From Labrys miyagiensis (GTDB taxonomy: Bacteria > Pseudomonadota > Alphaproteobacteria > Rhizobiales > Labraceae), in contig NZ_BSPC01000069.1 in the NCBI RefSeq assembly GCF_030160835.1, positions 248,001 to 312,000 of the forward strand: a stretch of 64,000 bases of DNA. The letters run 5' to 3'. The notes below the pieces were generated by a model, which saw only the letters and a program-made list of their open reading frames with translations, searched no databases and was not told the origin of the DNA. Below, piece by piece: positions 7,389 through 15,255 of this stretch. Each line of letters begins with the position of its first letter. The stretch's first letter is position 1. The position numbers and the translations under genes are program-made.

Positions 7389-8564
7389 CAGCCGGAGCCG
7401 CCACGGCCGGATGAAGTTCATCACCACCGTGACGACGGTAATCAGGCTGCTGCCTGCCAAGAAGTCCATTGGAGAATGTGACGCCAACAATTCCCAGCTG
7501 GTGCATAGGGCAACCTGCATGAGGCCGAACAGCCAAAACGGCGCAGGCAATCCTTTCGGCTCGGTTTCGCTGCCAAAGACCTCCGCGATGTCAGGCCGCC
7601 AGTTCGGTGCTTCTCTGGCATAGGCATAGGCCAGGAACAGCGTCAGCACGCTGAACAGGAAAATATGCCCCCCTGAGCCGTAATGCAGCCAGCCCGGCGC
7701 CATCCCGCTACCCGACAAGAGGAGATAGAGCGGCGCCACGATGACGCCGATCACGATATTGGCCAGAAGGGGAGGCCAGATCAGCACCTGGGTGGTCAAC
7801 CGTGCCCGCCATGCCAGCGAGGGAGCGGGAACGCGCCCGTCACGCGGCAAGATCCCATCGACCGTAGCGAGGTTTGCAACCACGATGACCACGCCGCTGA
7901 TCAACAGAAGGCCGAGACAGGCTGGCAGGACCGCCGGCGACATTGCGCCCGTTCTCGCGAGTTCCAGCAGCTGGAGGGATCGAAAAGGAAGAACGTTCAC
8001 AAAGGGCACGATCCAGAGCAGCCAGAAGCCATTGCCAAATCCGCGCAGCGAAATGCGGTCTGCGAGCCAGGCCAACAAGGCCGTGCTGCCGACATAGGTA
8101 CTCATGGTCGCCACGATGAAGCCGGCGCCGGGATCCGGCACCACGCCTGGCATTTGCTCCATCGCCGTGGCGATCCCATAGCCCTGGAGAGCGGCGGCCG
8201 CAAACGCCGCAAACCTGACATAGTCATTCAGCCGAAACATGTTGGGAGCGGAAGCGACCTGCCATCGCGCCAGCCTCGGAATGAACAGCTTTGCGAGTTC
8301 CAGGAAGGCGAGCGGCATGAACAGCGGCATCAGGCCCAGGCCGAAAATGGAGAGCCGCGTCCCGGCATCCATGCCGACGCTCGTCATTGCCGCAAAGCCC
8401 GCCTGTGGGTCGATACCATAGAGCGGAATCGTGGTTCCCAGCGCGTAGAGAACTCCAACCATCGCGAGCCAGCCGAGATTGGCCGCGCTTCCGCCGCCAC
8501 CCTGAGGCCTTTCCGGTCCCCAGGTATCGACCCGCACTTCCGTCATCGGCAGATCCCTCGTCAC
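7383..8564 (-). CDS. divergent SecY-like membrane protein (copy B)
   Basis: A 393-residue polytopic protein recognisable as a SecY relative. Landmarks in SecY order are GTTIPLYGID (about 43-52; E. coli SecY GSFIPIPGID), RLSIFGLGLMP (70-80; RASIFALGIMP), GYGIATAMEQMPG (128-140; SIGIATGLPNMPG), LADRISLRGFGNGFWLL (167-183; LGEQITERGIGNGISII) and SSLITVVTVVMNFI (372-385; TSLLIVVVVIMDFM). The basic loop between TM6 and TM7 and the loop between TM8 and TM9, which bind ribosome and SecA in true SecY, are short and not notably basic. The tail after TM10 is only about eight residues. No secE, secG or secA adjoins. I infer a specialised or degenerate translocon paralogue, not the housekeeping SecY. Confidence 0.8.
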   Translation of the reverse strand: MTRDLPMTEVRVDTWGPERPQGGGGSAANLGWLAMVGVLYALGTTIPLYGIDPQAGFAAMTSVGMDAGTRLSIFGLGLMPLFMPLAFLELAKLFIPRLARWQVASAPNMFRLNDYVRFAAFAAAALQGYGIATAMEQMPGVVPDPGAGFIVATMSTYVGSTALLAWLADRISLRGFGNGFWLLWIVPFVNVLPFRSLQLLELARTGAMSPAVLPACLGLLLISGVVIVVANLATVDGILPRDGRVPAPSLAWRARLTTQVLIWPPLLANIVIGVIVAPLYLLLSGSGMAPGWLHYGSGGHIFLFSVLTLFLAYAYAREAPNWRPDIAEVFGSETEPKGLPAPFWLFGLMQVALCTSWELLASHSPMDFLAGSSLITVVTVVMNFIRPWRLRLS

Positions 8565-8631
8565 GAACAGGCTGAAGCATCCTGCTTTTCCCTGTTGGGA
8601 ATCAAGCCTCCGAGATTTTTTCGCGCGCGCC

Positions 8632-8660
8632 GGGAATAAACGCCCCCCATCCGCGGTCTG
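8632..8660 (+). promoter_or_regulatory. candidate ECF-type promoter of the phosphoesterase gene
   Basis: GGGAATAAA (8632-8640) followed 14 bases later by GGTCTG (8655-8660), about 50 bases before the phosphoesterase start. This is the shape of an ECF sigma promoter (GGAAT-type -35, GTC-type -10). The ECF sigma gene 1.6 kb downstream makes autoregulation likely. The match is by eye and needs a motif comparison. Confidence 0.4.
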
Positions 8661-8710
8661 GACCTGTGCGGAGCGAATGGACGCTCCACCACCAGAGCTC
8701 GGAGCATCTC

Positions 8711-9667
8711 ATGAGCATCTCTGACGAGGCACCCGCCAAGGACGCAGACGGCATCGACCGCCGTGGTTTTCTCGAATGCATGACCTGGGCTGGCACCGGT
8801 GTGCTGTGGTCCATCGCCGGCGGCCTGCCGCAGGCCATGGGCCTGAGCAAGGCGCTGGCGGCCGACGCGCCGACCAAGCCCTTCACCTTCCTGCAGATCA
8901 GCGACAGCCATGTCGGCTTCGACAAGCCGGCCAATCCCGATGCGCTCGGCACGCTGCGCGAGGCGATCGCCCGTATCCGGGCGCTGCCGGTGAAACCGGA
9001 CTTCATGATCCATACCGGCGACATCAGCCACCTCTCCAAGGATACGGAGTTCGACAATGCCGACCAGCTCATCAAGGAAGCCGGCATGCCCGTGTTCTAC
9101 GTGCCCGGCGAGCATGATTTGCTCGACGATGGCCAAGGCAAGGCCTATCTCGACCGCTACGGCAAGGGATCGCGCGGCGCCGGCTGGTACAGCTTCGACC
9201 ACAACGGTGTGCACTATATCGCGCTCGTCAATGTCGTGAATCTCAAGGCGGGGGGCCTCGGCAATCTCGGCTCCGACCAGCTCGAATGGCTGGAGAGCGA
9301 TGTCGCCGGCCTGTCCTCCTCGATGCCGATCGTGGTCTTCGCCCATATCCCGCTCTGGACCGTCTACCCCGAGTGGGGTTGGGGCACCACCGACGGCGCG
9401 CAGGCGCTCGGCTATCTCAAGCGCTTCGGCTCGGTGACCGTGCTGAACGGCCATATCCACCAGGTGATGCAGAAGGTCGAGGGCAACGTCGCCTTTCACA
9501 CCGCCCGCTCTACCGCCTTCGTACAGCCGGCACCCGGCACCGCCCCCTCCCCCGGCCCGATGAAGGTGCCCGCCGGAGACCTGCGCAAGATGCTCGGCAT
9601 CGCCACTGTCGACTTCGTGCAAGGCAGCGAGCCTCTCGCCATCATCGACCGGCCGCTCGCCGGCTGA
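8711..9667 (+). CDS. Tat-exported calcineurin-like metallophosphoesterase
   Basis: A 318-residue phosphoesterase predicted to act in the periplasm. The N-terminus has a twin-arginine motif DRRGFL (residues 16-21) followed by a hydrophobic stretch and AKALAA-type cleavage region (LSKALAADA). The two-metal site is visible as LQISDSHVGF (D-x-H), HTGDISH (G-D), PGEHD (usually GNHD), FAHIPLW and NGHIHQ (G-H-x-H). The start at ATG 8711 keeps the Tat signal at a normal length. The gene precedes a cupredoxin gene and an ECF sigma/anti-sigma pair on the same strand, an arrangement suggesting an envelope stress regulon. Substrate unknown. Confidence 0.85.
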   Translation: MSISDEAPAKDADGIDRRGFLECMTWAGTGVLWSIAGGLPQAMGLSKALAADAPTKPFTFLQISDSHVGFDKPANPDALGTLREAIARIRALPVKPDFMIHTGDISHLSKDTEFDNADQLIKEAGMPVFYVPGEHDLLDDGQGKAYLDRYGKGSRGAGWYSFDHNGVHYIALVNVVNLKAGGLGNLGSDQLEWLESDVAGLSSSMPIVVFAHIPLWTVYPEWGWGTTDGAQALGYLKRFGSVTVLNGHIHQVMQKVEGNVAFHTARSTAFVQPAPGTAPSPGPMKVPAGDLRKMLGIATVDFVQGSEPLAIIDRPLAG

Positions 9668-9698
9668 CCTGAACTCCCCTTCCGGGCAGCCCCGGGAG

Positions 9699-9762
9699 AA
9701 GGCCGGAACCCTTCAATGGCGCTCCCGACCCGCCATCGCCAGCGGGTTCCGGCCTTTCTTTT
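9699..9762 (+). terminator. hairpin with T-run between phosphoesterase and cupredoxin genes
   Basis: AAGGCCGGAACCC (9699-9711) pairs with GGGTTCCGGCCTT (9744-9756), with a further inner stem ATGGCG/CGCCAT, followed by TCTTTT. This is a strong Rho-independent terminator or attenuator. It implies that the cupredoxin-sigma genes have their own promoter or depend on read-through. It also argues against translation starting at the upstream ATG 9716, which lies inside the hairpin. Confidence 0.8.
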
Positions 9763-9796
9763 GATCTGGCTGCCCCCTTCACAGGATATCTGTCCC

Positions 9797-10201
9797 ATGA
9801 CGTCCCCAGCCCATCCCCTGCGCCGGCGCATCGGCGTCCTTGCGCTTCATCTCGGGCTGCTTGCCCTGCCCGTCCTCACCGGCTGGCAGGCGCCAGCATG
9901 CGCCGCCGATGCCCAATCCGCCAGCGCCAAGCCGGCGGTGGCTCAAGCCATGGTGGTCATCGACAACTTCACCTTCTCTCCCCAGGAGCTCACCGTCCCA
10001 CCCGGCACCACGGTGACCTGGGTCAATCACGACGACATTCCCCATACTGTCACGGAAGAAAACAAGGCGTTCCGCTCCAAGGCCCTGGATACGGACGACA
10101 AATTCTCCTTCACCTTCAACACGCCGGGCGATTTCAGCTATTTCTGCTCGCTTCATCCGCATATGACCGGAAAGATCACGGTCAAGCCGGACCCGAGTTG
10201 A
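9797..10201 (+). CDS. secreted cupredoxin (plastocyanin/pseudoazurin-like copper protein)
   Basis: A 134-residue periplasmic blue-copper domain. A signal peptide ends near APACAADA. The core has FTFSPQELTVPPGTTVTWVN, then DIPHTVTEEN (first His ligand) and FSYFCSLHPHMTGKI (Cys, His and Met ligands), a complete type I copper site. Proteins of this kind carry electrons or handle copper in the periplasm. It sits between the phosphoesterase and the ECF sigma gene. An in-frame start at 9716 would put translation through the upstream terminator hairpin, so 9797 is preferred. Confidence 0.88.
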   Translation: MTSPAHPLRRRIGVLALHLGLLALPVLTGWQAPACAADAQSASAKPAVAQAMVVIDNFTFSPQELTVPPGTTVTWVNHDDIPHTVTEENKAFRSKALDTDDKFSFTFNTPGDFSYFCSLHPHMTGKITVKPDPS

Positions 10202-10249
10202 TCCGCGGCCGCAGCAGGTGCAAGAGTTGAGCGCGGAGAGGGAGCACCT

Positions 10250-10942
10250 ATGATCGGTCAGGCCACCATCAGCCCGACGAACTGGCCGGCGCAGGCAGCG
10301 CCGCGCCTGTGGGGCCGCCTTGCCTCCTGGTTGCAAGCCGTCCTGTCGGTTGGCGCTGATGCATCGGGCCGGGCCAGGGCGGCCCCCCCGGATGCCGCTG
10401 CACTGTCGCGCTTCCAGGCCATGATGCTTCCCCATCTCGACGCCGCCCATAATCTGGCGCGCTTCCTCTGCCGGGATGCCGACGCGGCGGAAGATATCGT
10501 GCAGGAGGCTTTCCTGCGCGCCTTCCGCAGCTTCGCCGACTATCGCGGCGGCTCTCCGCGCGCCTGGATCCTGACCATCGTACGCAATTGCCATCACTCC
10601 TGGTGGCAGGAGCAGAAGCGCGGCCGGACCGAACCGCTCGACGGCGGCCTCACAGAAGAAGGCGAGCCGAAGGAGCGCACCGACCTGCCGCATGAGGAGA
10701 CCAATCCTGAATCGTCCCTGCTCGAACGCGACCAGGCGGCCGAGGTACGCGCCGTGCTCGGCGCCCTGCCCGAAACCTTTCGCGAGATCCTGGTCTTGCG
10801 CGAACTCGAAGACCTCTCCTATCGCGAGATCTCGGAAGTGACCACGACGCCCCTCGGCACTGTGATGTCGCGCCTCGCGCGAGCCCGCGCCCTCTTCGCC
10901 GAAGCCTGGAAACGCCGCCAGGCTGCTAGGGAGGCGGCATGA
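10250..10942 (+). CDS. ECF-family RNA polymerase sigma factor
   Basis: A 230-residue sigma factor. Region 2 spans about residues 57-122 (HLDAAHNLARFLCRDADAAE, DIVQEAFLRAFRSF, SPRAWILTIVRNCHHSWW). Region 4 spans about 169-222 (ALPETFREILVLRELEDLSY, REISEVTTTPLGTVMSRLAR). Roughly 50 N-terminal residues precede region 2, longer than usual; an in-frame internal start is possible. The stop overlaps the start of the anti-sigma gene by four bases, so the two are co-translated. It likely drives its own cluster from the GGGAATAAA promoter at 8632. Confidence 0.92.
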   Translation: MIGQATISPTNWPAQAAPRLWGRLASWLQAVLSVGADASGRARAAPPDAAALSRFQAMMLPHLDAAHNLARFLCRDADAAEDIVQEAFLRAFRSFADYRGGSPRAWILTIVRNCHHSWWQEQKRGRTEPLDGGLTEEGEPKERTDLPHEETNPESSLLERDQAAEVRAVLGALPETFREILVLRELEDLSYREISEVTTTPLGTVMSRLARARALFAEAWKRRQAAREAA

Positions 10943-11727
10943 GCACCCCGGACAAACCGCATGACGACTGGGACGTCCTGCTGCACGGCTATGCTGACGA
11001 CGAGCTGGACGCCGCCAATGCCCTGAAGGTCGAGGAACATCTCGCCGGCTGTACCGACTGCACCGCGCGCCTTGATGAAATCCGGGCGCAGCAGACCCTC
11101 ATCGCCCAGGAAGGCGTGCGCTGGCCGGCGTCCGAGGCGCTGCGCACCCGCATCGGCGCCGCCCTCCAGCGCGAGATCGCCGCGCCCCAGAGGCAGCGCG
11201 AGCCGGCGATGAGTTGGCGCCTCTTCCTCGACCGCTTCACGCGCTGGAGCCTGCTGCCTTCGGCGGCCGTGCTCGCGGCTTGCCTGCTGTTCGTGACCGT
11301 GCGTCCCGAGCCCGGCCCCTCACTTGAAGATCAGCTCGTCTCCAGCCACGTGCATTCGATGCTCGCCAACCATCTCACCGATGTGTTGACCTCGGACCAG
11401 CACACGGTGAAGCCCTGGTTCAACGGCAAGATCGACTTCTCACCGCCTGTGGTTGACCTCAAGGACAAAGGCTTCCCGCTGGTGGGCGGACGCGTCGACT
11501 ATCTGAGCGGACGGGTGGTGGCGACGCTGATCTACCGGCGCGGCGGCCACGTCATCAACCTCTTCATCTGGCCCTCCTCTGGAGCAGCCGCACCCGCCGA
11601 GGAACGGGAGGGCTACAACCTCCTGAACTGGACCCAGGCGGGGCTGGATTTCTGGGCGGTGTCGGATGCGGCCCGGGATGAGCTGAAGCAGTTCCAGCAG
11701 GACTTCTCGGACGCCACGCCGAAGTGA
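10939..11727 (+). CDS. membrane-anchored zinc-finger anti-sigma factor
   Basis: A 262-residue partner of the preceding ECF sigma factor. The N-terminal anti-sigma domain has the ZAS signature H34-x3-C38-x2-C41 (EEHLAGCTDC). One transmembrane helix lies at about residues 100-118 (LLPSAAVLAACLLFVTV). The remaining 140 or so residues are periplasmic (DVLTSDQHTVKPWFNGKIDF, FPLVGGRVDYLSGRVVATLI), a layout shared with ChrR/RsrA-unrelated membrane anti-sigmas that sense envelope damage. The signal sensed is unknown; the neighbouring copper protein hints at oxidative or metal stress. Confidence 0.88.
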   Translation: MSTPDKPHDDWDVLLHGYADDELDAANALKVEEHLAGCTDCTARLDEIRAQQTLIAQEGVRWPASEALRTRIGAALQREIAAPQRQREPAMSWRLFLDRFTRWSLLPSAAVLAACLLFVTVRPEPGPSLEDQLVSSHVHSMLANHLTDVLTSDQHTVKPWFNGKIDFSPPVVDLKDKGFPLVGGRVDYLSGRVVATLIYRRGGHVINLFIWPSSGAAAPAEEREGYNLLNWTQAGLDFWAVSDAARDELKQFQQDFSDATPK

Positions 11728-11746
11728 GATGGGTTCAGAGGGCGCA

Positions 11747-11955
11747 ACCGCAAAGCCTCCCCCACGAAGCTGGGGGAGGTGTCATTGCGAAGCAATGACG
11801 GAGGGGGTGTGGTCAGACAAGAGCGCATGAAACGAGACTAAGTTCTCGCTTCACATACTTCATCCTGACCACACCCCCTCCGACCTCACTGCGTCCGTCC
11901 CAGCGCACACAAACTGTGTGCGCGATACCCCCAGCTTCGTGGGGGAGGCTTAGGT
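11747..11955. repeat. family A composite palindromic repeat, copy 2
   Basis: Begins AAAGCCTCCCCCACGAAGCT, then TCATTGCGAAGCAATGACGG and GAGGGGGTGTGGTC; ends GACCACACCCCCTCC, GCACACAAACTGTGTGC and CAGCTTCGTGGGGGAGGCTT. It lies between two convergent genes, the anti-sigma factor and the DUF2189 gene, and could terminate both. Same family as 3806-4038. Confidence 0.85.
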
Positions 11956-11979
11956 CGCGCGTAATCTCCGACCGTTCCC

Positions 11980-12840
11980 CTACCCGACCGCCTTGCGATA
12001 GAGATGCCACGTCGCGTGCCCCAGCACCGGCATCGCCACGATCAGGCCCAGCAGCGCCGGGATAGAGCCCAGCACCAGCGACGCCGCGACGATGAAGCCC
12101 CATGACAGCATCGGGACCGGATTGGTCTTCACCACGTCCACCGAGGTCCTCACCGCCGTGCCGACGCGAACCTTGCGGTCGAGCAGCAGCGGGAAGGAGA
12201 CCACCGAGATGGAGAGCACGCCGAGGGCGAACAGGAAGCCGATGCCGACGCCGAGGACGATCATCGTCCAGCCCGCCGTGGTGGTGAAGACATCCGAAAT
12301 GAAGGCCGAGGTCGAGACCGGCAGGACCGCCCCGAAGCACAGGTAATAGACCAGTGCAGCAACGGCGAGCCACACCGCGAAAATCACCGCCAGGATGGCG
12401 CTGAGCCCGAGAATGGCGCCGAAATTCGGGGAGCGGGTGACATCGAGCGAATGCGCCCAGGTGACTTCCAGCCCCTGCTCGCGGCGCCGGCTCATTTCAT
12501 AAAGGCCGATGGCGGCCACCGGGCCGATGAGGGCAAAGCCGGAGACCAGCGGGAAGATCATCGGCAGCATGCCATTGCCGAAAGCGAGCTGGGCGAGCAC
12601 GAGGCCGGCGAGCGGATAGATCAGGCCGATGAAGATCACGTCCGTTCGATAGGCGCCGAAATCCCGGAAACCCTGCACCAGGGCATCGCGCAGATCGCCC
12701 ATGCCGATACGACGCACCACGGGCGCGGTGCTCTCGAACTGCGCCGCCGGGCGATGCAGGGTCTGGCGGATGGCGCCCACCCCATTGACGGTGCCGCGCG
12801 CAACATCGATGCCCCACTCGACGGGATTTCTGATCGTCAT
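11980..12840 (-). CDS. DUF2189 family integral membrane protein
   Basis: A 286-residue membrane protein with about six to seven helices (FIGLIYPLAGLVLAQLAFG, FPLVSGFALIGPVAAIGLYE, MIVLGVGIGFLFALGVLSIS). YEMSRRREQGLE between helices and SFPLLLDRKV near the C-terminus are typical of DUF2189, a family common in alphaproteobacteria with no assigned function. Residues 1-60 are hydrophilic and cytoplasmic. No neighbour suggests a role. Confidence 0.8.
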   Translation of the reverse strand: MTIRNPVEWGIDVARGTVNGVGAIRQTLHRPAAQFESTAPVVRRIGMGDLRDALVQGFRDFGAYRTDVIFIGLIYPLAGLVLAQLAFGNGMLPMIFPLVSGFALIGPVAAIGLYEMSRRREQGLEVTWAHSLDVTRSPNFGAILGLSAILAVIFAVWLAVAALVYYLCFGAVLPVSTSAFISDVFTTTAGWTMIVLGVGIGFLFALGVLSISVVSFPLLLDRKVRVGTAVRTSVDVVKTNPVPMLSWGFIVAASLVLGSIPALLGLIVAMPVLGHATWHLYRKAVG

Positions 12841-13225
12841 GTTCCAACTCCCGAATGTTTCGAGAGGCCACGACCTGCGCAGGCGCCCAACACAACCAAG
12901 CCAGCCACGAGAACGCGACCTTTACGCCCGCGACAATACGCCTCATAGGTGCGCCTGTCAGCCGCCGATTGGCAGGCAAGGTCACAAGAGCGTGTGGGCA
13001 GGCGGCGTTTGAGAATCCGGCCTCAGACCGTTACGAAAGGAAGGATGCCAACGAGAGCCCGCTACCCGACTCCCTTTCCTGGTCCAGCCCCTGATCGTGG
13101 TTATTCTGATCCCCTCGATGGGATGGGGAACACGTATCGTCAGCCTGTTCCCGCACGAATTTGCTCATGCCGCCGCGAGGCGGAAAGGCCAGCAGCGAAC
13201 AGTTCCAACCATCGGATGTCCCGAT
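12841..13225. other. gene-free region
   Basis: A 385-base gap between divergently transcribed DUF2189 and FMN-reductase genes. ORFs that enter it are extensions of those genes without recognisable content. I see no repeat of the four families here and no convincing terminator. Confidence 0.5.
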
Positions 13226-13759
13226 ATGATCACCCTGCTTGCCCTTTCCGGCAGCCTGCGGGCCGGTTCGTCCAACACCGTGCTGCTGGAGGCGGCTGCC
13301 CTGCTGGCACCCCCCGATCTGCGCATCACGCTCTATGAAGGCATCGGCTCCCTGCCGCATTTCAATCCGGATCTCGACGGCGACATGCCGCCTGAGTCCG
13401 TGCGCGAACTCCGCCGCAGGATCGGGGCGGCCGACGGGCTGCTGATCTCCTGCCCCGAATATGCGCGCGGCATCCCCGGCTCGTTCAAGAATGCGCTGGA
13501 CTGGCTGGTCGGCAGTTCGGAATTCCCGGGCAAGAAGGTCGCACTGTTCAACGCCTCCCCGCGCGCCAGCGAGGCACAGGCGGCGCTGAGGCTGGTGCTG
13601 CGCACGATGTCGGCCGAGATCGTCGAGGAAGCCTCGATCACGCTGCCCTTGCTGGCGACCAGGCTCGAGCCCAAGGCGATGGCTCGGGAACCCGGAATCG
13701 CCGAACCGGTGGTTGCGGCACTGACGGCTTTCGCGAGGGCCATCGCCACCCCAGGCTGA
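13226..13759 (+). CDS. NADPH-dependent FMN reductase family protein
   Basis: A 177-residue flavodoxin-like reductase. LLALSGSLRAGSSNTVLL is the FMN phosphate-binding loop and CPEYARGIPGSFKNALDWLV is the family's flavin-contact motif. Members (Yieg/ChrR/SsuE-like) reduce quinones, azo compounds, chromate or supply reduced FMN. Start 13226 is chosen because the conserved fold begins at MITLLALSG; an ORF extension back to 13097 has no similarity to the family. Confidence 0.85.
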   Translation: MITLLALSGSLRAGSSNTVLLEAAALLAPPDLRITLYEGIGSLPHFNPDLDGDMPPESVRELRRRIGAADGLLISCPEYARGIPGSFKNALDWLVGSSEFPGKKVALFNASPRASEAQAALRLVLRTMSAEIVEEASITLPLLATRLEPKAMAREPGIAEPVVAALTAFARAIATPG

Positions 13760-13805
13760 AGGATGGGGGTACGCTCGCCTTTCCCGCGCAATGATCTATC
13801 ATCCG

Positions 13806-13915
13806 GCAACACCAGAGCGATTTACTTTCAGATCGAATCACCAGGAATCGCAAAATGCTTTTGATACCAGTGAGTTAATTCCGAAATTCGCTCCTACCTG
13901 AACGCATTTTGCTCC
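13806..13915. repeat. family D short palindromic repeat, copy 1
   Basis: Contains GATCGAATCACCAGGAATCG CAAAATGC and ends GAACGCATTTTGCTCCAG. The same building blocks (GATCtGA...AATCGCAAAA and AACGCATnTTGCTCTAG) occur at 22810-22913 and in part at 49149-49188. It lies just before the small secreted-protein gene. Such elements resemble short palindromic repeats scattered in rhizobial genomes. Confidence 0.6.
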
Positions 13916-13935
13916 AGAACAAGAAGAGGAAGCCC

Positions 13936-14283
13936 ATGCTGCGATCCGGTCTCATCCTCGCCCTCCTTGGCATCGGCCTGCCGGCGCTTGCCGAGGAGCG
14001 CAAGCTCTCCGGCGCCGAGATCAAGCAGGCGCTCTCCGGCCACACGCTGAAGGGCGAGAGCGACAACGGCGAATGGACCCAGGATTTCGATCCGAGCGGC
14101 CGCACCACCTACAGCCAGGGCAACAGCAACTCGCCCGGCATCTGGCAGGTCAAGGGCGATCAATATTGCTCGTCCTGGCCGCCGAACCCCAATCTGAGTT
14201 GCTATGACGTGACCGAGGATGGCAACACCATCACCTTCATCAGCGCCGGTGGCGGCCGGGCACCGGCCGTGATCGCGAAATAG
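13936..14283 (+). CDS. small secreted protein of unknown function
   Basis: A 115-residue protein with a signal peptide (MLRSGLILALLGIGLPALA-EE). The mature part, about 95 residues, starts KLSGAEIKQALSGHTLKGES and contains two cysteines (QYCSSWPP and LSCYDV) that may form a disulfide, and ends in a glycine-rich stretch. The start follows AGAGGAAG; an upstream in-frame ATG at 13909 is less likely. I recognise the type as a conserved small secreted protein of Hyphomicrobiales but can assign no function. Confidence 0.7.
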   Translation: MLRSGLILALLGIGLPALAEERKLSGAEIKQALSGHTLKGESDNGEWTQDFDPSGRTTYSQGNSNSPGIWQVKGDQYCSSWPPNPNLSCYDVTEDGNTITFISAGGGRAPAVIAK

Positions 14284-14307
14284 GGGCGCAAGACGGAGTG
14301 GCGATCT

Positions 14308-15150
14308 CTAACCCCTTCGGCGCGCCAAAGGGGCGGGATCGACACTCCGCGCCAGCGCCCGCACGTCGCCCTCAAGCTTGCGCGTCAGCACCTTGCGGTC
14401 TGTCGCGGTGTCGTAGGCCAGCGCCTCGCCCCAGTTCACCACCACGTCGATCGGCGGGCCCGAAAGCACGCCGATCAGGTGTGGCGCGAGGTCGACGTCG
14501 CCGATCCAGGCGACTTCCTTCATGGCGCCGCGTCCGATTGGCAGGCCGCCGCGCCTGACGTAGCGCAGGGCGAGCGGCTGCACGAAAGCCGGCGTGTCGC
14601 CACCGCCCATGGCCTCGCGGGCTGCCCCCAGCAGGGCCGAGCGGAAGGGCAGGATGTGGATGCCGTCGCTGGTGGTGCCCTCGCCGAACAGCAGCATGGC
14701 ATCGCCGGCCCGGAGCCTGGCGGCAATCGCGGCCGTGACCTCGCCCGTCTTGTGGCGGCGGTCGCGCTCGATGAAGATGGAGCGCTGGAGCCTGGCGAAC
14801 AGGCCGATCACCGGCCAGCCTGCCACCTCGCTCTTGGCGATGAAGGAGAGCGGTGCCAGCGAGCCGAGCACCACGATGTCGAGCCAGGAAACGTGATTGG
14901 CGACGATGAGCAGCGGGCGTTCGCGAGCCTCCCTGCCGGTGACGGCAACCTTCACGCCGATGATGGCGAGCACGCAGCGATGGAAGAACACTGGCAGGCC
15001 GCGAGCCAGCCTCCAGTTCCAGCGCACCGCCAGCCATTGCAGCGGGATCAGCGGCAGAGCGAGCAGGCCGACGGCGACGATACGGCAGAGCGCCTTCAAA
15101 CGCATGAACGAACGAAATCCCCAACGGGCGAATGGCCCGGGGGTGCTCAT
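14308..15150 (-). CDS. PlsC/OlsA-like lysophospholipid (or lyso-ornithine lipid) acyltransferase
   Basis: A 280-residue membrane-associated acyltransferase. The catalytic H-x4-D box is NHVSWLD, followed by SFIAKSEVAGWPVIGLFARL and FIERDRR, and the acceptor-site motif is LFGEGTTSDG. EGTTSDG is closer to OlsA, which completes ornithine lipids, than to general PlsC (usually FPEGTRS). A hydrophobic N-terminal helix anchors it (IVAVGLLALPLIPLQWLAV). No olsB adjoins, so the exact acceptor is open. Start 15150 (MSTPGPFARW) is preferred because the longer ORF begins inside a palindromic repeat. Confidence 0.8.
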   Translation of the reverse strand: MSTPGPFARWGFRSFMRLKALCRIVAVGLLALPLIPLQWLAVRWNWRLARGLPVFFHRCVLAIIGVKVAVTGREARERPLLIVANHVSWLDIVVLGSLAPLSFIAKSEVAGWPVIGLFARLQRSIFIERDRRHKTGEVTAAIAARLRAGDAMLLFGEGTTSDGIHILPFRSALLGAAREAMGGGDTPAFVQPLALRYVRRGGLPIGRGAMKEVAWIGDVDLAPHLIGVLSGPPIDVVVNWGEALAYDTATDRKVLTRKLEGDVRALARSVDPAPLARRRG

Positions 15151-15180
15151 AGCAGAGGCGGGCGTTTTGGCGAAGGGCAC

Positions 15181-15222
15181 AGCGTGAAGCCTCCCCCACG
15201 AAGCTGGGGGAGGCTTCACGCT
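15181..15222. repeat. family A minimal palindromic repeat, copy 3
   Basis: A 42-base inverted repeat with 17-base perfect arms (AGCGTGAAGCCTCCCCC and its complement) around ACGAAGCT. It is the two outer ends of family A joined without the middle. It lies between the acyltransferase and RND genes, both on the minus strand, and could act as a terminator or mRNA-stabilising hairpin. Confidence 0.85.
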
Positions 15223-15255
15223 GCGCCCTTCGACGCCGTTTCGTCCTCCGCACCG

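Noticed and set aside
8561-9622. A 353-codon minus-strand ORF
   Set aside because: Antisense to the phosphoesterase, whose metal-site motifs are complete in the other frame.
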